Assembly (NCBI RefSeq): GCF_900996225.1
Contig: NZ_CAAJGL010000101.1
Coordinates: forward strand, 434,001 to 498,000
Reading direction: 5' to 3'
DNA length: 64,000 bases
Source of the DNA: Paraburkholderia sp. BCC1884
Lineage (GTDB): Bacteria; Pseudomonadota; Gammaproteobacteria; Burkholderiales; Burkholderiaceae
This document shows positions 17,590-25,985 of the stretch, one piece after another. Both the position numbers and the translations under genes were made by a program. The notes under the pieces are model-generated. The model was given only the letters and a program-made list of their open reading frames with translations, ran no database searches and was not told where the DNA came from. Position 1 is the first letter of the stretch. Each line of letters begins with the position of its first letter.

Positions 17590-19076
17590 CGCGGTGCGCC
17601 AGTGTCGTCTCGTGCGGGCGGCTCGCCGGTGGCTTCTTCGACAGCGGCGGGGTCGGTCGCCGAGGTAGTTGTCGTTGTCGTCGTCGATTCGGGCGTCGAG
17701 CCGGTGGCCGGATCGTCTGTCGCGCGCGGTGCTTCGGCTTCGGGCACTTCCGGCGTCGCCGCGGATACCGGCCCCGGCAACGGCGTGATGTAGCGCTCGG
17801 CGAGCGACTCGTACAACGGCGGCGCAAACAGACGCGCCACGCGGCTCGCGATCAACGCGGTCGCCATCAACGAAATCACCAGCGCGTGTCCATCGATCAT
17901 CTCCATCACGATCACGAACGACGTGATCGGCGACTGCGTCACGGCGGCCAGATAGCCGACCATGGCGAGCGCGATCAGCATGGGCAGATCCATCGAGCTG
18001 AACACCATGTGCAGCAGATTGCCGAAGCCCGCCCCGATCGATAACGACGGCGCGAAGATGCCGCCCGGAATGCCGGGCAGATACGAGCCGATCATCGAGA
18101 TCATCTTCAGGAACGGATAGAAGACAGACAGATGCTCATGGCCGTCGAGCAGTCCGCGCGCTTCCGCGTAGCCGCTGCCGAAGGTATTGCCGCCCGAAAT
18201 CAGCCCGACCCCCGCGATCACGAAGCCGCACACCGCAGCAAAGGCCACCGGCCGTTCGCGGTGCAGTTGCCGTAGCGGCGCCGGAATCCAGCGCGCCGTG
18301 TTCAGCAGCAGCCAGCCGAATACGCCCCCCGCAATGCCGGTGACGATGGCCGTGAGCAACACTGCGAGCGCCAGCAGATCGGGGAAATGCGCGCCGATCT
18401 GAATCGTGCCGAAGTAGGTGTAATTACCGTTCAGCCCCAGCGCGATCACACCGGCGATGATGATCGCGGTGATCAGCACGCCGCTCGCACGCGCCTCGAA
18501 GCTGCGGGTCAATTCTTCGATGGCGAACACGATGCCTGCCAGCGGTGTATTGAACGCCGCCGACAAACCGGCCGCTGCGCCGGCCAGCACGAGTTGCCGT
18601 TCGATCAGCGCATTCGAGCGCGGGTAGAGCCGCCGCAGATTGAACATCAATGCCGCGCCGACCTGCACGGTCGGTCCCTCGCGGCCGATCGTAAGGCCGC
18701 CGAGAATCGCCAGAAACGACACGGCGATCTTGCCGAACAGAATCCGGAACGACAGCAGCCGCGCGCCGTATTCGCCGGGCTTCGCGTGCAGCGTGGCGAT
18801 TACTTGCGGAATGCCGCTGCCTTCCGCGCCGCGAAAGAACTTGCGCGTCAGCCAGACGGCGAGCGCCGCCACCGCAGGCGTAATGATCAGCGGCGCCCAC
18901 ACATGCTGTTGCTGGACCGTGCGAAATTCGTTGTAGCCCCAGTCGATGAGTCTTGCGTAGAACACCGCGACCAGGCCGACGGCGATCGCGCCGAGCCAGA
19001 ACACGCCGTATTGGCGCCACAGGCGTCGCGCGCGACGCACGATGCCGTAAGAGAGAAGAGGGAAGACCCGAGCCAT
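17583..19076 (-). CDS. CLC-family chloride/proton exchanger
   Basis: A 497-residue membrane protein. All CLC selectivity signatures are present: GSGIP (86-90), GREGP (131-135, gating Glu133) and GGIFAP (338-343). FAIEE (184-188) supplies the pair of Glu residues equivalent to Glu202/Glu203 of the E. coli ClC, so a 2 Cl-/H+ antiporter rather than a channel is likely. A Thr/Pro/Glu-rich cytoplasmic tail of about 60 residues follows and lacks CBS domains. I use the ATG at 19076; 45 further codons upstream are open but read as non-coding. Confidence 0.92.
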   Translation of the reverse strand: MARVFPLLSYGIVRRARRLWRQYGVFWLGAIAVGLVAVFYARLIDWGYNEFRTVQQQHVWAPLIITPAVAALAVWLTRKFFRGAEGSGIPQVIATLHAKPGEYGARLLSFRILFGKIAVSFLAILGGLTIGREGPTVQVGAALMFNLRRLYPRSNALIERQLVLAGAAAGLSAAFNTPLAGIVFAIEELTRSFEARASGVLITAIIIAGVIALGLNGNYTYFGTIQIGAHFPDLLALAVLLTAIVTGIAGGVFGWLLLNTARWIPAPLRQLHRERPVAFAAVCGFVIAGVGLISGGNTFGSGYAEARGLLDGHEHLSVFYPFLKMISMIGSYLPGIPGGIFAPSLSIGAGFGNLLHMVFSSMDLPMLIALAMVGYLAAVTQSPITSFVIVMEMIDGHALVISLMATALIASRVARLFAPPLYESLAERYITPLPGPVSAATPEVPEAEAPRATDDPATGSTPESTTTTTTTSATDPAAVEEATGEPPARDDTGAPRQ

Positions 19077-19675
19077 TGGAATGTACCGGCGCAAAGCGCT
19101 CAGTATAAAGGGCGCGCGCTCGTTGAAACGGCTTGGGCCGCAGCGCGGTCGTTCAGCGGAAAAGAAAAGAGGCGCAACGAGCAGTACGTCCGGTGAGATG
19201 GACGCTGCCACGTAACGCCTCCGAAAAACGCCCGAGTCGGGGAACTACGGGCGGAGAGGAATCCGTGCAGGACGTTTAATCCAGGACCTTGTCATGCATT
19301 ACACGCCTGTTAAATCTGTCGCTTTTCGTTGAGTGCCTAATTGCTCATGCGTCCGTTTGCATTGCTCGAAAAGACCTCATCGTGACGGGCGCCGTGCGAT
19401 GCAGAGCCGATCCGGCATCGGCGCTACGCATTGCGCATGGGCGGCCAGCAAGGCGCGCGCCGGGTCGACACATTGAAAGCAGTATAGGCGGTGTTTTTGT
19501 CCGACGTGAATGCCTCATGGCCGTATTCGAACTGCGCCGCGCGACAGCCGTCAGGCCTGTAACACCTTGGTGATCTTCCCTTACAAATGGCAACGTTCGC
19601 GCAGGGTCGCGTCGTGTTCAATCGAGTCATTCGGGGTTTCGGCTCGAATGAAATCTGACTCGATGGAGAACAAAT
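19077..19675. other. Intergenic region between CLC gene and small lipoprotein
   Basis: About 600 bases without a gene I can support. Short open frames here have neither ribosome-binding sites nor recognisable products. Confidence 0.45.
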
Positions 19676-19810
19676 ATGAAACGCCTCATTCTGACTCTGG
19701 TCGCAGGGACGCTGCTCGCAACGGCATTGGGCGGCTGCATCGTCGCGCCGGCTCCGGGCTATTACTACGGAGGCGGCGGCTACTACCATCACGGCGGCTA
19801 CTATCGCTAA
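19676..19810 (+). CDS. Small Tyr/Gly/His-rich lipoprotein (44 residues)
   Basis: The ATG is preceded by GGAGAA. The product opens MKRLILTLVAGTLLATALGG and Cys21 follows as the lipidation site (LGGC). The mature peptide, about 24 residues, is nearly all Tyr, Gly and His (PGYYYGGGGYYHHGGYYR). It resembles the 36-residue lipoprotein at 17479 in design: lipobox, then Val/Ile-Val/Ala-Pro, then an aromatic tail. The His-rich tail might bind metal; that is speculation. Confidence 0.75.
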   Translation: MKRLILTLVAGTLLATALGGCIVAPAPGYYYGGGGYYHHGGYYR

Positions 19811-19815
19811 CGGCG

Positions 19816-19995
19816 TCAGGTCACCAGCATTTCGAACGCGATGACCGCCGCAATGGCGGCCGCGTTCGCGGCCAGCGCCTCGACGACGATGCCCTTCCAG
19901 GTCGCCGGTCGAAAGCGCAATGCAAGCAGTAGCGAACAGAGCAGGGCCAGCGCGATGATCGTCACGATATCGGCGTTGTGAAGATGAATGTTCAT
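19816..19995 (-). CDS. Small membrane protein (59 residues)
   Basis: The ATG at 19995 has a strong GGGAGG site seven bases upstream. Two hydrophobic helices (IVTIIALALLCSLLLALRF and the C-terminal ALAANAAAIAAVIAFEMLV) are joined by a short basic loop RPATWKG. Unknown function; convergent with the 44-residue lipoprotein, with only 5 bases between the stops. Confidence 0.7.
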   Translation of the reverse strand: MNIHLHNADIVTIIALALLCSLLLALRFRPATWKGIVVEALAANAAAIAAVIAFEMLVT

Positions 19996-20192
19996 TCGAA
20001 CCTCCCTGCTTGCCATAGGGTTATTAAAATCGAGTATAGGCAAGTCAAAAAGACGCGCAAGGCCGGGGATTCACCCAGGAAGCACGGTTTGTGTGGCGTG
20101 GAGGGTGATTCGCCGGACGCCGCCGCGGCGCAGCTGGAATGCGCCGGGCGGTATCGGTTTGATAGGGCGATGGCGTCGAGCGCCACGCCGCA

Positions 20193-21500
20193 CTACATCA
20201 AGTGGGTGTCGCGCGTTTCGCGCATGCAGAGCACGCCAATCATGCTGACTGCGGCAGCGATCGACACATACGCCCCGACCCACGGCAAGCCACCGTGTGC
20301 GGCAAGCACCTGAGCGATATATGGCGCGACTGAAGCGCCGAGAATGCCGCCGAGGTTATACGACACGCCCGCGCCGGTGTAACGCACATTGGTCGGGAAC
20401 AACTCCGGCAGTAGCGCGCCCATCGGCGCGAAGGTCACGCCCATCAGGAACAGCTCGATCACGAGGAACAGCAGGACGTGCGACGTCTGTCCGCTACCGA
20501 GCAGCGGCGCCATCGTGAAGCCCGACAGGATCGCCGCGATGATGCCGACGATCAGTACCGGCTTGCGGCCATAACGATCGCTGGCCCATGCCGACAGCGG
20601 CGTGGCCAGCGCCATGAAGACCACCGCGATGCACAGCATGCCGAGGAAGGTGGGCCGCGGAATATGCAGGACCGATACACCGTACGACAGCGAGAACGTG
20701 GTCGCGTTGTAGAACAGCGTGTAGCAGACCACCATCGCCAGCGCGCCGAGCAGAGTCGGCACCCAGTGTTGCGATAGCAGCGTGGCGATCGGCACCTTGA
20801 CGCGCTCCTTGCGCTCGATCGCGGCCTGGAAGGCCGGCGTTTCGGCGATTTTCAGGCGCACGTACAAGCCCAGCGCGACCAGCACCGAGCTCACCAGGAA
20901 CGGTACGCGCCAGCCCCAGCTACGGAACTGCTCGTCGGACAGCGTCAGCGCCAGGGCGAAGAACAGGCCGTTGGAGGCCAGAAAGCCGATCGACGGTCCG
21001 AGTTGCGGGAACATGCCGAACCAGCCACGCTTGCCGGCGGGCGCATTCTCGGTGGCGAGGAGCGCTGCGCCACCCCATTCGCCGCCAAGGCCGATCCCCT
21101 GGCCGAAGCGCAGGACGCACAGCAGGACCGGCGCGAGGCTGCCGATCGAATCGTAGCCGGGTACGAAGCCGATCAGCGTGGTCGAAACACCCATCACCAG
21201 CAGCGAAGCAACCAGTGTCGACTTACGCCCGATGCGGTCGCCGAAGTGACCGAACAGGAACGAGCCGATCGGCCGCGCGATGAACGCGATGCCGAACGTG
21301 ACGAAGGCCGACAAGGCTTGCGCGGTAGCCGAGCCGTGCGGGAAAAACACGGGTCCGATGACGAGCGCCGCGGCGGTCGCATAGACGTAGAAGTCGTAGA
21401 ACTCGATCGCGGTGCCGATAAAGCTCGCGAAAATGATCCGCGAGCTCTTGTTCTGCCCAGCCGCATTCGGCTGGGTCGCGGAAATCGGCGAAGTGGACAT
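20193..21500 (-). CDS. MFS transporter, metabolite:H+ symporter (MHS) family
   Basis: A 435-residue transporter with twelve predicted helices. The MHS/ShiA-ProP-like features are IGTAIEFYDFYVYATAAALVIG in helix 1, the loop motif GHFGDRIGRKSTL (MFS motif A) and RFGQGIGLGGEWGGAALLATENAP in helix 4-5. Family members import organic acids such as shikimate, alpha-ketoglutarate, citrate or betaine; I cannot fix the substrate. It appears to be monocistronic. Confidence 0.9.
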   Translation of the reverse strand: MSTSPISATQPNAAGQNKSSRIIFASFIGTAIEFYDFYVYATAAALVIGPVFFPHGSATAQALSAFVTFGIAFIARPIGSFLFGHFGDRIGRKSTLVASLLVMGVSTTLIGFVPGYDSIGSLAPVLLCVLRFGQGIGLGGEWGGAALLATENAPAGKRGWFGMFPQLGPSIGFLASNGLFFALALTLSDEQFRSWGWRVPFLVSSVLVALGLYVRLKIAETPAFQAAIERKERVKVPIATLLSQHWVPTLLGALAMVVCYTLFYNATTFSLSYGVSVLHIPRPTFLGMLCIAVVFMALATPLSAWASDRYGRKPVLIVGIIAAILSGFTMAPLLGSGQTSHVLLFLVIELFLMGVTFAPMGALLPELFPTNVRYTGAGVSYNLGGILGASVAPYIAQVLAAHGGLPWVGAYVSIAAAVSMIGVLCMRETRDTHLM

Positions 21501-21948
21501 GCAGGGTCTCCAAATATCGTGCTGCCGCTGGATGGCGTGCGCCTCTACGGCAACTTTGTTTAAGTTCGTGCGCTCCGGCCTGCCTCGCGGCCCAGGCGGG
21601 CTACGTGGCGCGAGCGACGAAGCAACAGCTTACAACGGCGGCCGGCGCGGTTCCCGCACGAAAGCAGTCATACCAGGGCAATAACCGAGGCGGGAGATGG
21701 CTTAGGCGCGAATCGCGGGGCAGTCGAAACGCCATCGCGCGCGCGGTCCAGGAGATCGCGCGTCGGTCAGGTGCGTCGTGCATCAGGCAGGCGGCGCTCG
21801 CGGGTGGCGCGGCGCCGCTGCAATCGGCTGCTCGCCGCGCCGGCGGGTGAGCGGGCGGCGTGAGCCATGCCGGAAGGGTCCGGCGCAAGGAATCTGAAAA
21901 TTATAACGAGCGCGGCTGCCACGCAGCAAGGCGGCGTGTGTGCCGCGC
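21501..21948. other. Intergenic region
   Basis: About 450 bases between the MFS gene and the next lipoprotein gene, both on the minus strand. No frame with a ribosome-binding site and credible product was found. Confidence 0.45.
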
Positions 21949-22485
21949 TCAATCGATGGTTTGCGCTTGCGGCGTGGCGAGTTCGCGTAGCTGGAATTTG
22001 CCGTCGTCGTTGAAGAGCCAGTCTTCGAAGAGTTCGAGCTGGCCACGGCCGTCCAGCAATTTACCAGGCGGGAGCGGCAACGGCGAAGCGCGTCGCAAGG
22101 TAGCGAGCGCGGTGCTCTCGGCTTCGTCGTCGCCGTTGGTGCGATAGACGGCGGACTGCAGCACCCGGCCGTTGCGATCGACCGTGAATGACACCACCAC
22201 CAGCGAGCGCAGCATCGCTTGCGGCGTGCCGTGCAGCACATACGACGGATTGCGTTCGATGATGCGCCGCGCCACCGCGTCGCGGTACTGGTCGAGCGTG
22301 GCGCTGTTGACCGCAGCGGGCGGCACGCTGAGGGCGGGGCGCGTCGGCGGCGTGAAGGTGCAGCCGGCGACGGCGACGGCCAGCACAGCGCTGAGCAGTG
22401 CGAGGCGCGCAGGCGCAAAGCTCACGCTGACGCGGTTGGCGAAGCGTCCGGTCGAGCAGCGAAATTGACGGGTGCGGATAGGCAT
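21949..22485 (-). CDS. Lipoprotein with TonB-C-like domain
   Basis: A 178-residue protein with the lipobox AVAGC (Cys42 from the ATG at 22485). A GTG at 22425 would give a more usual 22-residue signal. After a Pro-rich linker, residues ~65-165 look like a TonB/TolA C-terminal fold: YRDAVARRIIERNP, then SLVVVSFTVDRNGRVLQSAV and STALATLRRASPLPLPPGKL, matching the conserved G-x-V and L-P-x-P pattern of energy-transducing proteins. Function unknown. It lies downstream of argH beyond a terminator. Confidence 0.7.
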   Translation of the reverse strand: MPIRTRQFRCSTGRFANRVSVSFAPARLALLSAVLAVAVAGCTFTPPTRPALSVPPAAVNSATLDQYRDAVARRIIERNPSYVLHGTPQAMLRSLVVVSFTVDRNGRVLQSAVYRTNGDDEAESTALATLRRASPLPLPPGKLLDGRGQLELFEDWLFNDDGKFQLRELATPQAQTID

Positions 22486-22574
22486 CGTCGGTGAATCCAG
22501 AAGGGCAGGCTCCTCCTCGATGGTAGTCAAAAACCGCCAGGATGCAATTGGCGTTCGCCCTCTGTATGCAGGCG

Positions 22575-22604
22575 AAAAAAAAGCGAACCCATCATCGGGT
22601 TCGC
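22575..22604 (-). terminator. Rho-independent terminator of argH
   Basis: Read on the minus strand: stem GCGAACCC / GGGTTCGC (22583-22590 and 22597-22604), six-base loop, then eight U (22575-22582). Confidence 0.92.
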
Positions 22605-22663
22605 CTCTCCGTCGTGGCAGGCGACGAAGCTGCCGAAGCAGGTTCATCGCTTGCCCCATGGCT

Positions 22664-24070
22664 TTATTTCAATGCTTCACGCGCGGCCTTGACCGCGGCA
22701 AGAACCTGCTCCGGCGCGGTGCCGCCCGGATGATTGCGGCTCGCCACCGACCCTTCCAGCGTCAGATACGAGAACACGTCTTCGCCGATCAGGTGCGCGA
22801 CGTTCGGCAGTTCTGCGCGCATTTCCTCGAGCGTCAGATCGGCCAGATCGCAGCCGCGATCCGCGCAGATACGCACGGCCAGTGCGACCGCTTCGTGTGC
22901 GTCGCGGAATGGCAGGCCACGCTTGACGAGGTAGTCGGCCAGATCGGTCGCCGTGGAGAAACCTTGCAGCGCGGCGTCGCGCATGGCTTGCGGCTTGACC
23001 GAAATACCGGCGACCATTTCAGCGAAGATGCGCAGCGTGTCGGCCACCGTGTCCACGGTGTCGAACAGCGGTTCCTTGTCTTCCTGATTGTCCTTGTTGT
23101 ACGCGAGCGGCTGGCCTTTCATCAGCGTCAGCAGAGCGATCAGATGGCCGTTCACGCGGCCGGTCTTGCCGCGCGCGAGCTCGGGCACATCCGGGTTCTT
23201 TTTCTGCGGCATGATCGACGAACCGGTGCAGAAGCGGTCGGCCAGATCGATGAAGCCGACGCGCGGGCTCATCCACAGCACGAGTTCTTCGGAGAAGCGC
23301 GACACGTGCGTCATGACGAGCGCCGCTGCCGCCGTGAATTCGATCGCGAAGTCGCGGTCCGAGACGGCGTCGAGCGAGTTTGCGCAGATGCCGTCGAAGC
23401 CGAGCGTCTTCGCCACGGCGTGACGGTCGATCGGATAGCTGGTGCCGGCCAGTGCAGCCGCGCCCAGCGGCAGGCGGTTCACACGCTTGCGGCAGTCGAC
23501 CATGCGCTCGGCGTCGCGCGAAAACATTTCGACGTAGGCGAGCAGGTGATGACCGAAGGTGACCGGTTGCGCGACTTGCAGGTGCGTGAAGCCCGGCATG
23601 ATGGTCGACGCGTTCTTCTCCGCCATCTCGAGCAAGGCCACGCGCAATTCCGTCAGCAGGCCGCCGATGCGGTCGATCTCGCCGCGCAGCCACAGACGGA
23701 TGTCGGTCGCGACCTGATCGTTACGCGAGCGGCCGGTGTGCAGGCGCTTGCCGGCGTCGCCGATCAGCGCGGTCAGACGCGCTTCGATATTTAGATGGAC
23801 GTCTTCCAGATCGAGTAGCCACTCGAATTCGCCGCGCTCGATTTCACCCTTGATCTGCGCCATGCCGCCTTGAATCGAGGCGAGGTCTTCGGCGGCGATG
23901 ATCTTCTGCGCGGCCAGCATCGAGGCGTGCGCGAGCGACCCTTCGATATCGACGAGCGCCAGACGCTTGTCGAAGAAAACCGACGACGTGTAGCGTTTGA
24001 CGAGCTCCGACATCGGCTCCGAGAAGCGAGCCGACCAGGCTTCGCCTTTTTTGTGCAGTTGGGACGTCAT
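22664..24070 (-). CDS. argH: Argininosuccinate lyase
   Basis: A 468-residue enzyme that splits argininosuccinate to arginine and fumarate, the last step of arginine synthesis. The superfamily signature GSSIMPQKKNP is intact, as are TGRSRNDQVATD and the catalytic-His region GFTHLQVAQPVTFG. A terminator lies 60 bases past the stop. No other arginine genes are nearby. Confidence 0.97.
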   Translation of the reverse strand: MTSQLHKKGEAWSARFSEPMSELVKRYTSSVFFDKRLALVDIEGSLAHASMLAAQKIIAAEDLASIQGGMAQIKGEIERGEFEWLLDLEDVHLNIEARLTALIGDAGKRLHTGRSRNDQVATDIRLWLRGEIDRIGGLLTELRVALLEMAEKNASTIMPGFTHLQVAQPVTFGHHLLAYVEMFSRDAERMVDCRKRVNRLPLGAAALAGTSYPIDRHAVAKTLGFDGICANSLDAVSDRDFAIEFTAAAALVMTHVSRFSEELVLWMSPRVGFIDLADRFCTGSSIMPQKKNPDVPELARGKTGRVNGHLIALLTLMKGQPLAYNKDNQEDKEPLFDTVDTVADTLRIFAEMVAGISVKPQAMRDAALQGFSTATDLADYLVKRGLPFRDAHEAVALAVRICADRGCDLADLTLEEMRAELPNVAHLIGEDVFSYLTLEGSVASRNHPGGTAPEQVLAAVKAAREALK

Positions 24071-24198
24071 GGTGTTGGGCAGTTAAGCGGCAGTTGAGCG
24101 AGCGGTGAACCGGCCGACGGCGCGCCGCACGTCACCTACCGTGCAAAGCAGCCGCCGAAGCGAGCAAAGACAGGGATTTTAACACTGGCCGCGCGGGC

Positions 24199-25011
24199 CT
24201 ATTCGCGCACCAGTACCACCAGCTTCAGATCCTCGCGATGGGCGGGTTTGAAGGTGATCTGGTCGTAGACGACGCGGCCGTCGCGCGGATGATTGAATTC
24301 GCGCCGGCCACCTTCGCGGCCGCCGACGTCCTGCGACGCCCAGAAACGCGCGAACGCGTCGCTGGCCTCGCTGAGCGAGTCGATCAAAGCGCGCGTGGGC
24401 GCATCGGTCAGATGACGGATCGAATCCGCGCGGAATTCGGCGGCCAGCCGCCGCGCCCGGATTTCCCAGTCGGCGATCAGCTCGCGCGCGGCCGGTTCGG
24501 TGAACGTGTAGCGCAGCAGGTTCCGGTCACGCGTGCCGTCCAGCCAGCCGACGAACAGATCGGCGGCGCGCTCGTTCCACGCCAGCGCATTCCACTGACG
24601 GTCGAGCACATAGGCCGGTGCGTTCACGAGCTGGACGGTTTCGAGCAGGGTAGCGGGCGCGTCGGCGGCGGCCGGATCGGGCTCGGCCGGGTCGCGCTGG
24701 GCGGCCAGTTCGAACAGATAGGCCCGCTCGGCACGCGATAGTTGCAGGGCGACCGCGATCCGCGCGAGCGCGTCGGCGGAGGCCGACACGGGCCGGCCCT
24801 GCTCGATCCACGTGTACCAGGTCGGGCTGACGCCGCACAGTTGCGCCACTTCCTCGCGCCGCAAACCCGGCGTGCGGCGGCGCGGACCGGGCGGCAGACC
24901 GACCGCTTGCGGCGACAGCCGCTCGCGATGCGCGCGGATGAAGTCGCCGAGCGCGCGGGCCGGGGTGGCGTCGAGTGGCGGCGGATGGTCGGCGGTAGAC
25001 GGCGAGGTCAT
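24199..25011 (-). CDS. XRE-family regulator with MmyB-like ligand-binding domain
   Basis: A 270-residue transcription factor. A helix-turn-helix of the XRE/Cro type occupies about residues 20-85 (RRTPGLRREEVAQLCGVSPTWYTWIEQGR), and the C-terminal 160 residues form the MmyB-like PAS-type ligand-binding domain (LLETVQLVNAPAYVLDRQWNALAWNERAADLF). Such proteins are reported to bind fatty-acid-like ligands. I start at the ATG at 25011; 24 upstream codons are also open. It is divergent from a methyltransferase gene, its likely target. Confidence 0.85.
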   Translation of the reverse strand: MTSPSTADHPPPLDATPARALGDFIRAHRERLSPQAVGLPPGPRRRTPGLRREEVAQLCGVSPTWYTWIEQGRPVSASADALARIAVALQLSRAERAYLFELAAQRDPAEPDPAAADAPATLLETVQLVNAPAYVLDRQWNALAWNERAADLFVGWLDGTRDRNLLRYTFTEPAARELIADWEIRARRLAAEFRADSIRHLTDAPTRALIDSLSEASDAFARFWASQDVGGREGGRREFNHPRDGRVVYDQITFKPAHREDLKLVVLVRE

Positions 25012-25069
25012 GCTTTCTAATGGATTACGCGTGGAGGGGGTGGTTTGGATACCAGAATAATTGCTTAAC

Positions 25070-25098
25070 TTGTACTGGTACACGGCGGGCTCTATTGT
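25070..25098 (+). promoter_or_regulatory. Promoter of the methyltransferase gene
   Basis: TTGTAC (25070-25075), 17-base spacer, TATTGT (25093-25098). The palindrome TGTAC-TG-GTACA (25071-25082) overlaps the -35 and the start of the spacer, a position where a bound protein would block the promoter. Confidence 0.55.
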
Positions 25099-25133
25099 AG
25101 CGGCTGGCGTGGTGCTTCGGCGCCTCGACCCAT

Positions 25134-25147
25134 GTACTCACAAGTAC
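25134..25147. promoter_or_regulatory. Second GTAC-type inverted repeat
   Basis: GTACT-CACA-AGTAC: five-base perfect arms, 21 bases before the methyltransferase ATG. It shares the GTAC core with the palindrome at 25071-25082, about 62 bases apart (close to six helical turns). Confidence 0.4.
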
Positions 25148-25167
25148 CCAGATAACCGGAGTTCCCC

Positions 25168-25920
25168 ATGAAGCATCACGATCAGGTCGCCGACGCCTTC
25201 GGCTCGACTGCCGCCGCCTATTTGACGAGCCCGACTCACGCCACCGGCGCCGATCTGCGCACGCTGGCCGACGCGATCGCCGCAACGCCGGGCGCGACGG
25301 TGCTCGACATGGGCTGCGGCGCCGGGCACGCGAGTTTCGCGGTGGCCCCGCACGCCAGGGAAGTGGTCGCCTATGACATCGCTGCGCAGATGCTGACGAC
25401 CGTCGAAGGCGCGGCGAAGGAGCGCGGCCTCGCGAATATCCGCACGCAGCAGGGCGCGGCCGAAACGCTGCCGTTCGACGATCACACCTTCGACTGGGTG
25501 ATCAGCCGCATGAGCGCGCACCACTGGCACGACGTGCCGGACGCGCTGGCCGAAGTGCGCCGCGTGCTGAAGCCGGGCGGCAAGGTGTTGTTCATCGATA
25601 TCGCGGGCATCGATCATCCGTTGCTGGACACGCATATCCAGGCCATCGAAGTCTTGCGCGACGGCTCGCATATTCGCGACTACCGCGCCGACGAATGGAT
25701 CGCGCTGTTCGCCGCGGCGGGTTTCACGGCGTCGATTCGCGAGCGCTGGCGCATCGATATCGAGTTCAGTTCGTGGGTGGCGCGCATGCGCACACCGGAG
25801 CCGCGCGTGGTGGCGATTCGTTCCCTGTGGGCGAGCGCGCCGGACGAAGTGCGTCACTATTTCGACGTGCAGGAAGATGGCTCGTTCAAGCTCGACGCGT
25901 TGATGATCGAGGCGCAGTAA
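25168..25920 (+). CDS. Class I SAM-dependent methyltransferase (UbiE-like)
   Basis: A 250-residue methyltransferase. Motif I VLDMGCGAGHASFAV (about 45-59) binds SAM; motif II is in ETLPFDDHTFDWVISRMSAHH; motif III RRVLKPGGKVLFIDI. This resembles UbiE/COQ5-type and methyltransferase_11 proteins acting on small molecules. A real ubiE would be longer in conservation and sit with ubiquinone genes, so the substrate is unknown. It is divergent from the XRE-MmyB regulator and ends in a strong terminator. Confidence 0.88.
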   Translation: MKHHDQVADAFGSTAAAYLTSPTHATGADLRTLADAIAATPGATVLDMGCGAGHASFAVAPHAREVVAYDIAAQMLTTVEGAAKERGLANIRTQQGAAETLPFDDHTFDWVISRMSAHHWHDVPDALAEVRRVLKPGGKVLFIDIAGIDHPLLDTHIQAIEVLRDGSHIRDYRADEWIALFAAAGFTASIRERWRIDIEFSSWVARMRTPEPRVVAIRSLWASAPDEVRHYFDVQEDGSFKLDALMIEAQ

Positions 25921-25928
25921 ACAGAAAA

Positions 25929-25965
25929 AGCCGGCAGTGACACCCTGTGTCACTGCCGGCTTTCC
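25929..25965. terminator. Bidirectional terminator between methyltransferase and ppc
   Basis: A 15-base perfect stem (AGCCGGCAGTGACAC at 25929-25943, complement at 25947-25961) with a CCT loop. Flanked by five A on the left (U-tract for ppc on the minus strand) and TTT on the right. Confidence 0.88.
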
Positions 25966-25985
25966 ATGCTTCGCCGCCCGATGGC

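Noticed and set aside
21605..21850. Possible 81-residue gene in the gap before the TonB-C-like lipoprotein
   Set aside because: Starts at a weak codon without Shine-Dalgarno; Arg/Ala-rich, no conserved features seen.
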